Below, piece by piece: positions 1 to 10,309 of a DNA stretch of 64,000 bases (position 1 is the first letter of the stretch; each line of letters begins with the position of its first letter). The position numbers and the translations under genes are program-made. Source of the stretch: Euborellia annulipes (lineage: Eukaryota > Arthropoda > Insecta > Dermaptera > Anisolabididae); the NCBI GenBank assembly GCA_023213315.1, contig JAKCPI010011748.1:1-64000 (forward strand). The letters are read 5' to 3'. Below the pieces are notes generated by a model that saw nothing but the letters and a program-made list of their open reading frames with translations, was not told where the DNA came from and made no database searches.

Positions 1-1
1 C

Positions 2-751
2 AAAAACTACAGCAGAGCTTGAAGATCCAAACACACTCCAAGGCATTCACTCCCATACATAAAAGGCATAACAGATAAAATTGGTCGCATTCTCCCAAAG
101 AAAAACATAAACCTCATTTTCACCACACAGCAAAAACTAGCAAACCTAATAAGAAACCCGAAAGACACCATTCCGAATGAATCCTCCGGGGTCTATGAAA
201 TACCTTGTGCAGAATGTCACCGGTCATACATAGGTCAAACCAACAGATGAATCAATTTTAGAATTTATGAACACAAAATAGCACTAAGGAAACTCGACCC
301 GCAATCAGCCTTCGTTAAACACCACAATGAAACCGGCCATACCATGAACTTCGACCAAAGCAAAACAATAGAATCAATAGACAACTTCCACACCCGCATC
401 ACACGAGAAGCCATAGAAATCCACAAAAGGCCAGAATGTCTAAACAAAAGAGACGATGCCCTTAACTTCCCGTCCACATGGAAACCTCTAATTCCAATGC
501 TCAGCAAAAGACCACACAGACAGGTCAAAGACAAGGATCAAATACTTCACATTCCACACACAACCGTTAACAAATCAATTATCAAAACTTCTAGCATTAA
601 CAAAGGGACTTCCATTAGCAAGGCCATTAAACCCCTAACAAAGGGTCCCCTTCCAGCACACCAATTAAGCAGTCCATTAAGATTCAAAAAGGGATTACCA
701 CTCCCAAACCAATTAGCTCTAAAAAGGGGTGAGGCATTAACAATGGAATGA
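2..751 (+). pseudogene. Penelope-like retroelement, 3' part with GIY-YIG endonuclease, broken
   Basis: This is the 3' end of a Penelope-like element; the reverse transcriptase would lie before the window. One frame runs from about position 38, with the PLE linker motif LPYIKG...KIGRIL, then GVYEIPC, C-x2-C spacing, YIGQT and R-x-EHK-like residues typical of the GIY-YIG nuclease that nicks the target DNA. A TGA stop at 248-250 interrupts the domain just after YIGQTNR, and an upstream TGA plus a probable frameshift lie near position 20-40. After the stop the frame stays open to 751, with SAFVKHHNETGH and a basic, Pro-rich tail. The copy is therefore dead as it stands. The family assignment is firm from the motifs; the subfamily is not determined. 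Confidence 0.85.
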
Positions 752-776
752 CCATTAGTACCTCAACCAACTCAGG

Positions 777-812
777 TATAAAAGCAGCAAACCCAACCGA
801 GAGGGCTCAGTC
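777..812 (+). promoter_or_regulatory. TATA plus initiator core promoter in the PLE terminal repeat
   Basis: TATAAAAG at 777-784 is followed by TCAGTC at 807-812. The A of TCAGT (809) lies 32 bases from the first T of the TATA box, the standard spacing for an arthropod TATA/Inr promoter. It sits just after the PLE reading frame. PLE terminal repeats are known to hold promoters, so it may drive the element. No transcript evidence is available here. Confidence 0.55.
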
Positions 813-850
813 GTCAGCCAGCCAGAGACCAGTCAACACCTCGAGCGTAT

Positions 851-1455
851 GTGATTAGGAGGGAATTGTTGGGGGTGGTTTGTTTTACAGGGTCGCAGTC
901 TTGCTGGTCCCCAGGTCAATTTGGTGGATGCCTCAGAGGCTTTGTTTGGTCTCTGAGGGCAGGAAGAAGGATGAGTGCGTGTAATTGCGTTTGTGTTCGG
1001 CTTAGGTTAACTACGGGGCGTCAATCTGCCTCCCCAAGTCGATGTGTTATTGATTTGGTTAGTGGATGTGATAGGGGCTTGGGTTTGTTTCTGAGATTTA
1101 GATTGTGTGTGTGAGTGTGATCGTCTCTGTGTTTAATTTGGTAGTTGTGTGGTGACGGTTCGAGTGTTGATGTTTACACCCGATTACACACAACCAACCA
1201 CTGTTCATTCCTCAGAGACAAACCCAGACCTCTGAGGCATCCACAAAACACACCACCAATACACCGACTTGGGGAGTAGGCAGATTAAGGCCCCAGAGTC
1301 AACCTAAACCGAACACAATTACACACAACAAACATTCCTCCAGCTCTCAGAGACCAATCCACGCCTCTGAGTCATCCACCAAATTGACCTGGGGACCAGG
1401 AAGACTGCGACCCCGTAAACAACCCCCCTCCACCATTACCTCCTAACTTCCTTCT
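851..1455. repeat. Long imperfect inverted duplication after the PLE
   Basis: The left arm (about 851-1130) and right arm (about 1180-1455) are imperfect reverse complements. Matching blocks include the segment around GGTCGCAGTC (left) against GACTGCGACC (right), the CCCCAGGTCAATTTGGTGGA block, and the CCCCAAGTCG block. The centre is near 1160. This fits head-to-head copies of a PLE terminal repeat. The 87-residue open frame on the plus strand here is a by-product and resembles no protein. Confidence 0.7.
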
Positions 1456-1464
1456 CTCTTTAAA

Positions 1465-1493
1465 ATGGCTCCAAAAGGAGAGCCGAAACGTCG
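1465..1493 (+). ncRNA. Degenerate hammerhead-like core
   Basis: GGCTCC, an AAAA loop and GGAGAGCC form a strong stem II, followed directly by GAAACGTC. The expected CUGANGA before the stem has decayed. It sits at the outer end of the inverted duplication, as in the other PLE-linked copies. Confidence 0.4.
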
Positions 1494-1544
1494 AGTAAAT
1501 CTCAGCACCCCACGCGACTTAACCCGAGAAAACTAATCTTTGCA

Positions 1545-1985
1545 TATATATATATATATAGGATTTAGGTAATTATACATATGTAAATGCTCATTTTGAA
1601 TCGCTTACAAATGCATTTAACAAATTAAAATATAATAAATATCTTGCTGATGTACAATAAATAATAAAAATATCGTTTAGCTGTATTTGAATAAGCTAGA
1701 ATTTAAGGAAATGTTCTTATACAGTGTAGCTTATATACTGTAGTGACTTTTGTTATATAGTGTATATTTTTAGAGACATTTATGTTTGATATATTTTATT
1801 ATATACCTTAATTTTTAGTAAATATATTATATTGTATACAAGACGGGGCCGAATGGCTAACGCTAGAAGGCCGAGAATAAAGAGAAAAAAAAAATGAAAT
1901 GTTCTCGAAAAGATAATTGGTGATGTGATTAATTTGCTGTTATTGCTGTGTGCTGACTCATTTTTTTATGTTAATTTTTCGCAGG
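1545..1985. other. AT-rich stretch with a (TA)n run and a SINE tail relic
   Basis: A (TA)n run at 1545-1560 is followed by AT-rich sequence with no coding signal. At about 1842-1895 GACGGGGCCGAATGGC and GGCCGAGAATAAAG resemble the 3' tail shared by the window's SINEs. Confidence 0.35.
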
Positions 1986-1986
1986 C

Positions 1987-2013
1987 CTGATGATGGTCTC
2001 TTCAGACCGAAAC
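1987..2013 (+). ncRNA. Hammerhead-ribozyme-like core (PLE-linked)
   Basis: CTGATGA at 1987-1993 and one extra T are followed by a 5-bp stem II (GGTCT/AGACC with overlap in the loop) closed by CTTC, then GAAAC at 2009-2013. These are the conserved hammerhead core elements in the right order. Stem III is not obvious, as expected for the very short stem III type reported in PLEs. Catalytic activity is not shown. The extra base before stem II is unusual. Confidence 0.55.
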
Positions 2014-2130
2014 TGTTAAAAATTACGATATAATTTTTTCAAAATTATTTCATCTCTCACCGACATCTGCAAAATCGATCGAGTAAACCTCCTTCTCCTT
2101 TTACAATATCTTACTCGGGCAGTTTCAACC

Positions 2131-2610
2131 GACATATATTTAGTTCCCGACAGTATGGGACATTTGATATTAAAATTTATAAGTATGGAAAATATTTATA
2201 TTTTGTTCATATGCTGATTCAGACGAGATTTTTATCAATTTAAATTGATTTATATTTTGTTACAATGTCAACCATTTCTCCTATCTTTCCTATGAATTAC
2301 AAGAGTAAAGTGGTCTTCTTAAGATTTCAATGACTACTCTTTGGCCGATTTTGATTAAAAGTTTATTTTCGTGGTCCAGGAGGGCACAAAATTTAAATAT
2401 AAAATTTCAACCTCCTAGCCCAATTCCTTCATGCTTTAAATTGAACCCAGACAGACAGACCATGTCGCGAAAACCACTTTTTTGGATTCAGGGGACCTCA
2501 AAACGTGTATATCCATCAAAATCTCGACATCGAATTTTTGACATGAATCCAATACTTTCTCTTTCTCTCTCTCTCTCCTATATATATAAATATTTATATA
2601 TATGGCTCAT
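2131..2610 (-). repeat. Family A repeat, internally deleted copy
   Basis: Read on the minus strand this carries the family A landmarks: GAGAAAGTATTGGATTCATG, a CACGTTTTGAGGTCCCCTGA segment, a GTCTGTCTG run, AAGCTTTTGATCAAAATCGG-like sequence and the CGGAAACTAAATATATGTC-like 3' block. The middle block with TTAGATGCTCTTTAAAATG is missing. The family has no protein-coding capacity. Confidence 0.7.
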
Positions 2611-2621
2611 TCAAAAAAAAA

Positions 2622-3318
2622 AAATCTGGTGTGACTGGCGCACAGCACACAACTTTCTCTTACCTTCGGTAATCGAAAGTTATGTTCTGTGCTTGTCACA
2701 CCAGATTTTTTGTGTCTAAATGTATTTAGTTTCCGACAGTAGGGTACAATTGAATTCAAGATGTAAAATTTATAAGTATGGGAAAATATTTATATTTTGT
2801 TACCATGGCAACCATTTCTCCTATCTTTTCTATGGAGTACAAGAGTAAAGTGGTCTTCAGAAGATTTCAATCACAAAATGAGAATATACATTTTAAAGAG
2901 AATCTAAAAAATAATTGATTTTTGAATTTTAAAAAAAACCGTTGGAGCAAATTTTGAGAAAATCGAAAAAAAGTGAAAAAGTGAATCAGTAAAGTACTAG
3001 TACTTTTGGCCCGATTTTGTTCAAAAGCTTCGTGTCACGTCCCATGGGGGTGCCTAACTTAAATATACAATTTCAACCTCCTAGCTCTTTTCGTTCTTGA
3101 GATATTTTGTTCACAGACACACACACAAATAGACAGACACACACACACACACACACACACAGACAGACCATGTCGCGAAAACCACTTTTTGGATTCAGGG
3201 GACCTCAAAACGTGAAGATCCATCAAAATCTCGACATCGAATTTTTGACATGAATCCAATACTTTCTCTCTATATATATATATTACATATATACATAGGT
3301 AAGAGAAAGTAAAAATCT
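2622..3318 (-). repeat. Family A repeat, near full-length copy
   Basis: This copy shows the whole family A structure. In plus coordinates it starts with a near-palindromic hairpin (2622-2712) whose arms contain TCTGGTGTGAC and GTCACACCAGA. The body follows, then an (AC)n run at about 3118-3165, then the CCAATACTTTCTCT...AGAGAAAGTA hairpin at the other end. The short open frames inside have no protein-like content. I cannot assign a superfamily, because no clear target-site duplication is visible. Confidence 0.75.
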
Positions 3319-3334
3319 AAAATGGCCTTACTGA

Positions 3335-4069
3335 CAAGGGGGAAGTCGCGACATGTGGGTCACCGATTTTTTTTCAAACTCATAGGATTTGAAGATTAGT
3401 ATCTGGACATCAATTTCCTAAAGCAGTACGATGCGCTTCTCAAGAACACTCAAGAAAATCCACTTTGAAGACTATCAAGATTTCCGAGCTCTATAAGTTT
3501 GAATAATTTTGTTTTTATATAAACAGTGTCTGGTAGCCGAGAGAGTAAGCGCAACAGTCTGGTAAACAAGGAGTCGCTAGTTCGATGCTCGTTGATGACA
3601 TTTTTTTTTTCTTTCAATTCACCATCCGTATATACTATCACTCATATTAAAATTTACAAAATTGAAATTAAATTAACAAATATTTTTTCAATATAAATTA
3701 ACATCTTTTATTTTTACCACTCGTTACACACTGAAAATACGAATATTATATTATAAATGTAAATTTAAAATATTTTGTTAATTTAATTTCAATTTTATAA
3801 ATGTTAATATGAGAGATACTGTATATACGGATAGAGAGTTAAAATAAAAAAAATGTCCCCAAAAAGCATCGAACTAGCGACTCCTTGTTTACTAGATTGT
3901 TGCGCTTACTCTCACGGCTACCAAACACTGTTTACGTATAAACAAAATTATTCAAACTTGTTCTTGAGAAGCGCATCGTACTGCTTTAGGAAATTGATGT
4001 CCAGATACTAATCTTCAAATCCTATGAGTTTGAAAAAATCGGTGACCCACATGTCGCGACTTCCCCTTG
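3335..4069. mobile_element. Fold-back element with a tRNA-like sequence in both arms
   Basis: CAAGGG(G)GAAGTCGCGACA on the left is matched by its reverse complement ending at 4069, and the arms (about 3335-3690 and 3735-4069) pair over nearly all their length. Each arm holds a tRNA-like segment: GGTAGCCGAGAGAGTAAGCG with a B-box-like GCTAGTTCGATGC at about 3532-3592, and its reverse complement at about 3864-3930. The head resembles a tRNA-Ser type. The flanks share TGA on both sides, which may be a short target duplication. Superfamily unknown. Confidence 0.65.
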
Positions 4070-4077
4070 TGAGTTGA

Positions 4078-4680
4078 TCGATTTTTTTTTGAACTTATTG
4101 TCGATTTTTTTTTTGCACAAGTCATAGTTTATGTCTTGTTTGATTAAAATATTATAGTGGTCCCCAACTTTTTTGAGTTTGGAAAAAATTCGAAAAAAGG
4201 GATTTACAGATCAGTGATGGAATGATTTTTGATATGATTCTACAATTATAATAACACTAGTCGACAAGGTTTTCTTCACAAGAAATCTGATAGTGAACCT
4301 AGTGCATTTTTCATCCTGAATATAGATATGTAGTTAGAATTTTTCCATCAGGCACAGTTTTAGAGATATAGAGCAAAATAGATTTTGATAGAAAATGTGT
4401 TAAAAAAAAACGGCTTTTATGTAGAATGTTCAAATTATTTTTAACGCGACACCCCGTCAAATTATGCAGATAGTTAGAATACATATAAATTTTAAGTTTC
4501 AGCCCAATCGGAGGTCATTTAGACGTGCCGCAAATGGCTTAAAGTTTTAAAAAATAGAAATTTTCAAGATTTTTTGCTTTGGTCACCCCTAATGCAATTT
4601 TAGATATCCCTGAATGCAAAAAACATATATTTACAATATTCTATAGTTCTTTGCCTTTCAGAGGCGTCCACTAAGGGCTG
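4078..4680. repeat. Possible unclassified interspersed repeat
   Basis: There is no open frame here. The sequence has a non-random, moderately complex composition (for example GACACCCCGTCAAATTATGC and CAGCCCAATCGGAGGTCATT) that reads like decayed repeat. It has no second copy in the window, so the call is weak. Confidence 0.2.
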
Positions 4681-4689
4681 GTTTTATTC

Positions 4690-6180
4690 TCCGGTTCATT
4701 CTATATGTATATGATCCAGCAAAAGTCCTAATTGTAATATAATAATTAAATCCAAAACGTAACATTTTAATTTTAACGAACAAAACATATTGATTTAAGT
4801 TATATTAATTAAAAATTACTTTACTGTCATACTATTTTTTCTTTAGTTTTGCTTCCGCAGGGGTTAATTACTTGCTGAAACATCAAAAATTTTTATGAGG
4901 GAATGACGAAACTAGACAGTATTTATTCTTTAATAAACCCTCCCGTTGGCTGTTTTCCTAAGCATATGCAGACAGAGTCTTGGACATTTCAATTATTTAT
5001 AGCCTAGTAAGATCTTTAAAATTAACTCTACTTGTTCTTATCATAGTATTCAATCACAAATTCTATCCGAATAATAAATGTAAATATTATTAATTTAGTT
5101 ATTTATATATATCGATATTATCAAAATCAAATATTAAATGATTGGCTTACCTCTGTGTATTGGATATTCTATAATCTCGGTTTTTTCCTCTTTTTTTATA
5201 TACATTTTTTAAGCAAAGTTTGAGATTTTTATATTTAAACAAATAATTTTCGATAGAAAGAGAACAAAACAGTTTTATTAAATTTAAAGAAAATATGACT
5301 AGAAAAATAATACAAAGAGTAATAAAATTTTTAAAGAGTTTGATCAGTTAGCAGAAGCGTTTGAAGCATAGATCATAGAAGTGCACTTTTTAGATAGGAG
5401 ACTTACATTAAATATAGTAAAAATGTTTGGAATTCTGCCGTTAAAGACTGATGGTGCTGTCGCTTTGCGGCTGATGAAATAACCTAAAATGGGAAATCTT
5501 TGAAAAGAGGAAAATCCAAAATCTAAGCGATTTACCTTTTCACTCTGGCTAAGAACCTTGCATCAACTCAATAATCAACATTTCTTTATTCAAATCAAAC
5601 AAGCGGCGCGTTGAGGGCTGACAATGTTTAAGTCAAAATCTAAGTCGTTCCTTCTTCAAAGAAATTACTAGAGCATTTGTAACTTTTGTTACCTTTGATT
5701 ACAGATCACATTTATTCGGTTTTTTTGCCCGAATGGGTGCGAAAATATCTCTAATTTTGGGCGAAGGCCCCCTGTCTAGTCGTGAAGCTTCTCATAATTG
5801 GACTCGGTGAATGATCTTGGGGTTGTTTTTGATTCAGGTCTCTCAAGATGTACCAAATTATGAAACAAATTTAATAATAAAAACATACACATCAATATAA
5901 AAATATACATGTAGGCCTATATATCAAATATAATGCAACAATATGGAATAACTTACAATTGTTTTTTTTGTGCTCAAGAGTTAGTCTAAAATTGTTTGAT
6001 ATATACATATGTCTTGAATTGTTTACAATTGAACATGTATATTGTTAAACTGGCATACAATGTTTGACAATGGTCACCGAAGTGAATTATATGAATGAAT
6101 AAAAATATATTATTCTTAGATTTATATAAACGTATAGAGATTCGTACTTTTGATTAATTATTATTAAAATAAATATTTTT
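4690..6180. other. AT-rich intergenic sequence, nothing recognised
   Basis: I see no coding signal, RNA gene or terminal repeat here, only AT-rich sequence with homopolymer runs. Confidence 0.4.
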
Positions 6181-6185
6181 TATGC

Positions 6186-6462
6186 CCCCGAGTTTGGCAT
6201 AGTAGGTAGCGTGCCTACCTCCTATACCAAACGTCGCGGGTTCGGACCCAGGCAGTCCGATGATTTTATTTAAGCCATTTGGATACCAGATGGCTTAAAT
6301 AGAAATGCCTGACCCCACAATATATATATTATACTTACAACGGTTATCGTCAAAGTCTTAAATGGCCTAAGTTGCCGAAAAGACTGTGTGAATGTGTGTG
6401 TGAGTGTGAGTGTGAATGAGAAAAAAGTGTGAATGTTTAAAAAAAAAAAAAAAAAAAAAAAT
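6186..6462 (+). mobile_element. tRNA-derived SINE, type 1, full length
   Basis: The head carries A-box-like TTTGGCATAGTAGGTAGCG and B-box-like CGGGTTCGGACCC, the internal RNA polymerase III promoter. The body has an ATTTAAGCCATTTGGATACC stem with its complement. The tail is TGGCCTAAGTTGCCGAAAAG followed by a TGTGTGAATG-type (TG)n stretch and a poly(A). The same layout occurs at 25580, 25940, 30870, 32700 and 35221. Confidence 0.8.
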
Positions 6463-6903
6463 ATATTTTTTATATACAGTAGATCATGTGTCATCGCAAT
6501 GGTTTCCAAGAAATGTCTGTTTGTTAAAAAACTGTTTATAAATATTTTCTGTTTTCAAAATATAAATATATTAATTTCTCTTTTCAAATAAAAAGTTCAT
6601 TTTTATAACTGGAACTACATTTCTTTTAATTGAGTCGCTACAAACGTATGCTTTCGGCCAGTCAACCAATTTATCTATTTATAAAAAAATTTATCTTTAT
6701 CTATATTTAGATTCTTAAGTTATTAGCTTTTAATAATTTATAAAAATGAATAGTAAAAAACTTTTTAAAAAAGACATTTCGATTAATTTATAAAGATATT
6801 TTACATTATTTAAGAATATCATTTCTAGATTATTTTAATTTTGTTTTCTTTACAAAAAAAACCGCCTTTCTCTTGAATTTTTTAGTAATTGTGTGTTAAG
6901 AGA

Positions 6904-8060
6904 TTATTTATGAGAAAATTGTTTATTACAAATATCACATTTGTACGGCTTTTTCCCCGTATGTGTTCGTATATGTACGATTAAATGTGGTTGTTGGGAA
7001 TATTGTTTATTACAGATATCACATTTGTACGGCTTTTCGCCAGTATGTGTGCGTATATGTGCGACTAAAGTTGGTTTATGGGAAAATTGTTTATTACAAA
7101 TATCACATTTGTACGGCTTTTTTCCCGTATGTGTTCGTATATGTGTGATTAAATTTGTTTTTTGAGAACATTGTTTATTACAAATATCACATTTGTACGG
7201 CTTTTCACCGGTATGTGTGCGTATATGTATTTTTAGAGCTTTTTTCTCTGAAAATTGTTTATTACAGATATCACATTTGTACGGCTTTTCGCCAGTATGT
7301 GTGCGTATATGTGCGACTAAAGTTGGTTTATGGGAAAATTGTTTATTACAAATATCACATTGGTACGGCTTTTCGCCAGTATGTGTGCGTATATGTATTT
7401 TTAGAACTAATTTCTCTGAAAATTGTTTATTACAAATATCACATTTGTACGGCTTTTCACCGGTATGTGTGCGTATATGTATTTTTAGAACTAATTTCTC
7501 TGAAAATTGTTTATTACAAATATCACATTTGTATGGCTTTTTTCCCGTATGTGTTCGCATATGTGTAATTAAATGTGGTTGTTGGGAATATTGTTTATTA
7601 CAAATATCACATTTGTACGGCTTTTCGCCAGTATGTGTGCGTATATGTCTGACTAAATTTGGTTTATGGGAAAATTGTTTATTACAGAAATCACATTTGT
7701 ACGGCTTTTCACCAGTATGTGTGCGTGTATGTGACATTAAATGATGTTTATGGGAAAATTGTTTATTACAGAAATCACATTTGTACGGCTTTTCACCAGT
7801 ATGTGTGCGTGTATGTGACATTAAATGATGTTTATGGGAAAATTGTTTATTACAGAAATCACATTTGTACGGCTTTTCGCCAGTATGTAATCTTAACAAA
7901 TGTTTCTTAAGGCTTGATACAACGGAAAATTCTTTTTGACAATATTCACAATTGAAAGGATTTTTGGTGCTTTTATGTTGATTGGTTTTGATCTCTTGAT
8001 TTTTCTTCTCAGGTCCTGTTCTCTTAGAATTTTTGCCCTTTGATGTTTTTTCTTTGTTCT
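6904..8060 (-). CDS. C2H2 zinc-finger protein, terminal exon
   Basis: This exon encodes tandem C2H2 fingers, so the product is probably a nuclear DNA-binding protein; the target is unknown. On the minus strand a TTTATTTTAG acceptor (8061-8062) opens a 384-codon frame that ends at TAA 6904-6906. It begins with about 33 basic, Lys-rich residues and a divergent first finger (CEYC...H-x4-H). Eleven regular fingers of the form C-x2-C-x12-H-x3-H follow, mostly joined by TGEKP and in places TGKKP. A thirteenth finger stops at FSHK just before its histidines. No KRAB, BTB or ZAD domain is visible in what can be read. The ATG at 7899 is probably internal, since the frame continues in phase to the acceptor and joins the exon at 10022-10162. 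Neighbouring fingers are nearly identical in DNA: units 7671-7754 and 7755-7838 match at all 84 bases. It could be a silent copy, but the frame is intact. Confidence 0.85.
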
Positions 8061-8454
8061 CTAAAATAAAAAAAAATCTTTTTGTTTAATATTATAAAAA
8101 AAATAAATAACGAAAATGGGCTAATCTTTACAATAAAAGTGCCAGGCCACCTAGAGGGCGCTGAGGTGATTCATTCGTGATTCTTTCGTTCTTTTTTATG
8201 ATTCGTTCTCACTATTTCATTTTTATAAGAAGCCATTTAATATAAATCTCACTATATATATATATAAATATAAATATAAATATTCATCTCCCCGGCCTCT
8301 AAGATATATTTTTACATTCATCTCTTGGGCGAGTTATTATTTTGTGTTGTGCTTTTTTTATTAAATTTTTTTTGGCCATTTTGCCATTTTTGCTGTCTGG
8401 AATTCCCATTTTTGTCTAGCATTTGCTTTTATTATCATTTATCTAAGTTCCACA

Positions 8455-8598
8455 ATGAGTGAGAGAATTGATCTCCTTTTTTTGACCGATTTGTATCGAA
8501 AGCATGAATCTGGAATGGATGGAAAATTGCAAGTATTGAAATCTTGTATGGATCTTGGTTTGATTGCGAGAAGGATGATGAGGAGAGGTCAGAATAAG
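8455..8598 (+). CDS. Candidate 48-codon exon inside the inverted-repeat element
   Basis: An ATG at 8455 opens 48 codons reading MSERIDLLFLTDLYRKHESG and onward to ...RRMMRRGQNK, ending at AAG|GTAAGA, a strong splice donor. The residues look protein-like, with helical spacing and mixed charge, unlike the surrounding AT-rich frames. It lies on the opposite strand to the zinc-finger gene, inside its intron and inside an inverted-repeat element, so it may be the start of a degraded transposase. A loose likeness to the N-terminus of ISXO2/Merlin-type transposases is speculative. I do not recognise the protein. Confidence 0.35.
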
Positions 8599-9002
8599 GT
8601 AAGAATCGTTTTTTTTTAACAACTTGCAGGGGTCTCGACCTTCGGTTCTTTTATTTTTAGAAAAAAATTCAAAACAACTAGGGAATTCTCGGCTTTACTT
8701 TTTTGGTTTTTTTCTTTCTCCATTGTAATTTAGATGACAAAAACCTTGTGCCTGACCTATTCTGATTGAGATAAGTAAAGAAATTAATTAAATAGAGTTG
8801 AAAATATAAAAAATAATTTTATCGAAAATAGTTTGTTTTTAAAAATATTGAACGATAAAGGAGCTAACTTCATGTTGTATTAAAAGTTAAAGTATTCACT
8901 GACTTTTTTTTTTTAGTAGAAAGGCTCGAGTTTGCTACTCTTATTAAGAACATCTTTGGGTCCGCGGGCCCCCGATGGAGGCCCGTGTCTTTTGGTAAAT
9001 AG

Positions 9003-9225
9003 TAGGTTCTGTTTTAAATAAAAAATATCCATCCAGAATATTTTAAAGAAGTTGCAGGGATCCCTTGTCCGAGAGCCGCCGGAGGCGCTCGAGACCTTCA
9101 GTTAATTAAGGTCGGTTCTGTTTTAGATTAAAAAATATTCATCCAGAATATTTTAAAGAACTTGCAGGGATCCCTTGTCCGAGAGCCGCCGGAGGCAGCT
9201 CAGAGACCTTCGGTTTTAAGTTCGG
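9003..9225 (+). repeat. Two-unit tandem duplication, 110-bp period
   Basis: The block TTGCAGGGATCCCTTGTCCG with the following GAGAGCCGCCGGAGG occurs at 9052 and again at 9162. The preceding CATCCAGAATATTTTAAAGA is repeated too. The unit is related to the segment at 8620-8690. Confidence 0.7.
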
Positions 9226-9271
9226 TTCTTTTATTTTTAGAAAAAAATTCAAAACAACTAGGGAATTCTCG

Positions 9272-9476
9272 GCTTCGGTTCGGTTCGGTTTGGTTCGGCT
9301 CGGCTCAGTTCGGTTCAAAACCATCCAGTTAGAAGCGATTCGGTAGCTTTTAAAAAAAAATTTTCGGGCCCGAAGGGACCGAAAATTTATTTTAAGGGCT
9401 ACCGAATAGCTTCTAACTGGATGGTTTCGAACCGAACTGAGACGAGCCGAACCGATCGAAACCGAACCGAAGTCGA
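9272..9476. mobile_element. Palindromic MITE-like element
   Basis: GGCTTCGGTTCGGTTCGG on the left and CCGAACCGAAGTC on the right bound two arms of about 90 bases. The arms share AACCATCCAGTTAGAAGC and a CGGTAGC block, around a GGGCCCGAAGGGACC centre. It is embedded in the larger inverted-repeat element. No target duplication is clear. Confidence 0.6.
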
Positions 9477-10021
9477 CACTAGTGACAAAACAACTTCAGG
9501 GGTCACGACCTAATTGTTTCGGTCCTTCGGTTGCAGTTCGGTTTCCTTCGATTAAAAAAAAATTTAAAAAACTAGGGAATTCTCGGTCTTAGTGACAAAA
9601 CAAATAGCGCGCCTAAATGAAAAGAATGAAAGAATAATGAATGTTGAGCAGGGGCGGATTAAAAAAAAATTATTCTTTGTTTTTTTTTTCAATTATCAGC
9701 TGAAGTTAGCTCCTTTATCATTTATTATTAAAAAAAATAATAATAAACAATTTTCGATAAAATTATTTTTTATATTTTCAAATCTATTTAATTAATTTCT
9801 TTACTTATCTCAATCAGAATAGGTCATGCGCAAGGTTTTTGTCATCTAAATTACAATGGAGAAAGAAAAAACCCAAAAAAGTAAGTAAAAATATATATTA
9901 ATATTTTGAAGAACGAAAGAATCATGAATGTTGAGCTAATGTCTAAAGAGTGAACTAGTCAGTCAGTGAGAGGGCTGGCACTTTATTCTAAAGATTAACC
10001 CGAAAATGCAGTTGATATTAC

Positions 10022-10162
10022 CTTTTTTCTTTTTCTTTATGAGATCAAATTTAATTTTATCAAAGACATTAATATTCTTGGGAATGCATTTATTATGATG
10101 TTTGCATAAAAAAAATAAATTTATAAAATTTGTCCCGCAAAAAATGCATGGATAAACTGGAC
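10022..10162 (-). CDS. C2HC zinc-finger exon of the zinc-finger gene
   Basis: On the minus strand ATTTGCAG (ending 10163) opens a 141-base exon closed by AAAG|GTAATATC (donor 10021-10020). It reads VYPCIFCGTNF then ...LCKHHNKC, a C-x2-C-x3-F-x5-L-x2-H-x3-C finger with the final histidine replaced by cysteine, followed by a Lys-rich stretch. The exon is exactly 47 codons, phase 1 to phase 1. Its last G joins AG of the exon at 8060 to give GAG, keeping the frame into the Lys-rich linker. That phase agreement is the main support. The upstream exon with the start codon was not found with confidence. Confidence 0.6.
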
Positions 10163-10282
10163 CTGCAAATAATAAATTACAGTATAAGAATTTCATTTTC
10201 CTTAACATAGAATTAAATCGAATAACTATTGAATTTAAGGGGGTTCAGGAGCGACGTCTAAACGTACTTTAAAAAAAAAACT

Positions 10283-10305
10283 AGCGCTGTCACACCAGTC
10301 CCTTT
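10283..10305. repeat. 23-bp end, inverted match at 13369-13391
   Basis: AGCGCTGTCACACCAGTCCC plus TTT is repeated perfectly as a reverse complement at 13369-13391, bounding about 3.1 kb. It may be the terminal repeat of a larger element. No target duplication is visible. Confidence 0.45.
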
Positions 10306-10309
10306 AGTT

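Larger units (their letters stand above)
8112..10011. mobile_element. Inverted-repeat element filling the zinc-finger gene intron
   Basis: The segment around 8112-8200 is the reverse complement of about 9905-10011; for example TAATCTTTACAATAAAAGTG pairs with its mirror at 9980. A second pair joins about 8693-8875 to 9700-9885. The ends lie about 10 bases from the donor and 50 bases from the acceptor of the predicted 1961-bp intron (8061-10021). Inside are an antisense exon candidate, a 110-bp tandem duplication and a palindrome. The superfamily is not known and no clear target duplication is visible. Confidence 0.55.

Noticed and set aside
265..534. Minus-strand 89-codon frame over the PLE
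   Set aside because: It is antisense to the GIY-YIG coding frame and has no domain of its own.
2330..2719. 129-codon plus-strand frame
   Set aside because: It spans two family A copies and their hairpin, so it is an accident of repeat sequence.
3532..3592. Possible tRNA-Ser gene
   Set aside because: It is part of a fold-back element with a mirror copy at about 3864-3930, and the acceptor stem does not pair.
6941..7910. Plus-strand frames of up to 183 codons across the zinc-finger array
   Set aside because: They are shadows of the repeated finger codons on the minus strand; the Cys/Tyr-rich repeats mirror the finger period.
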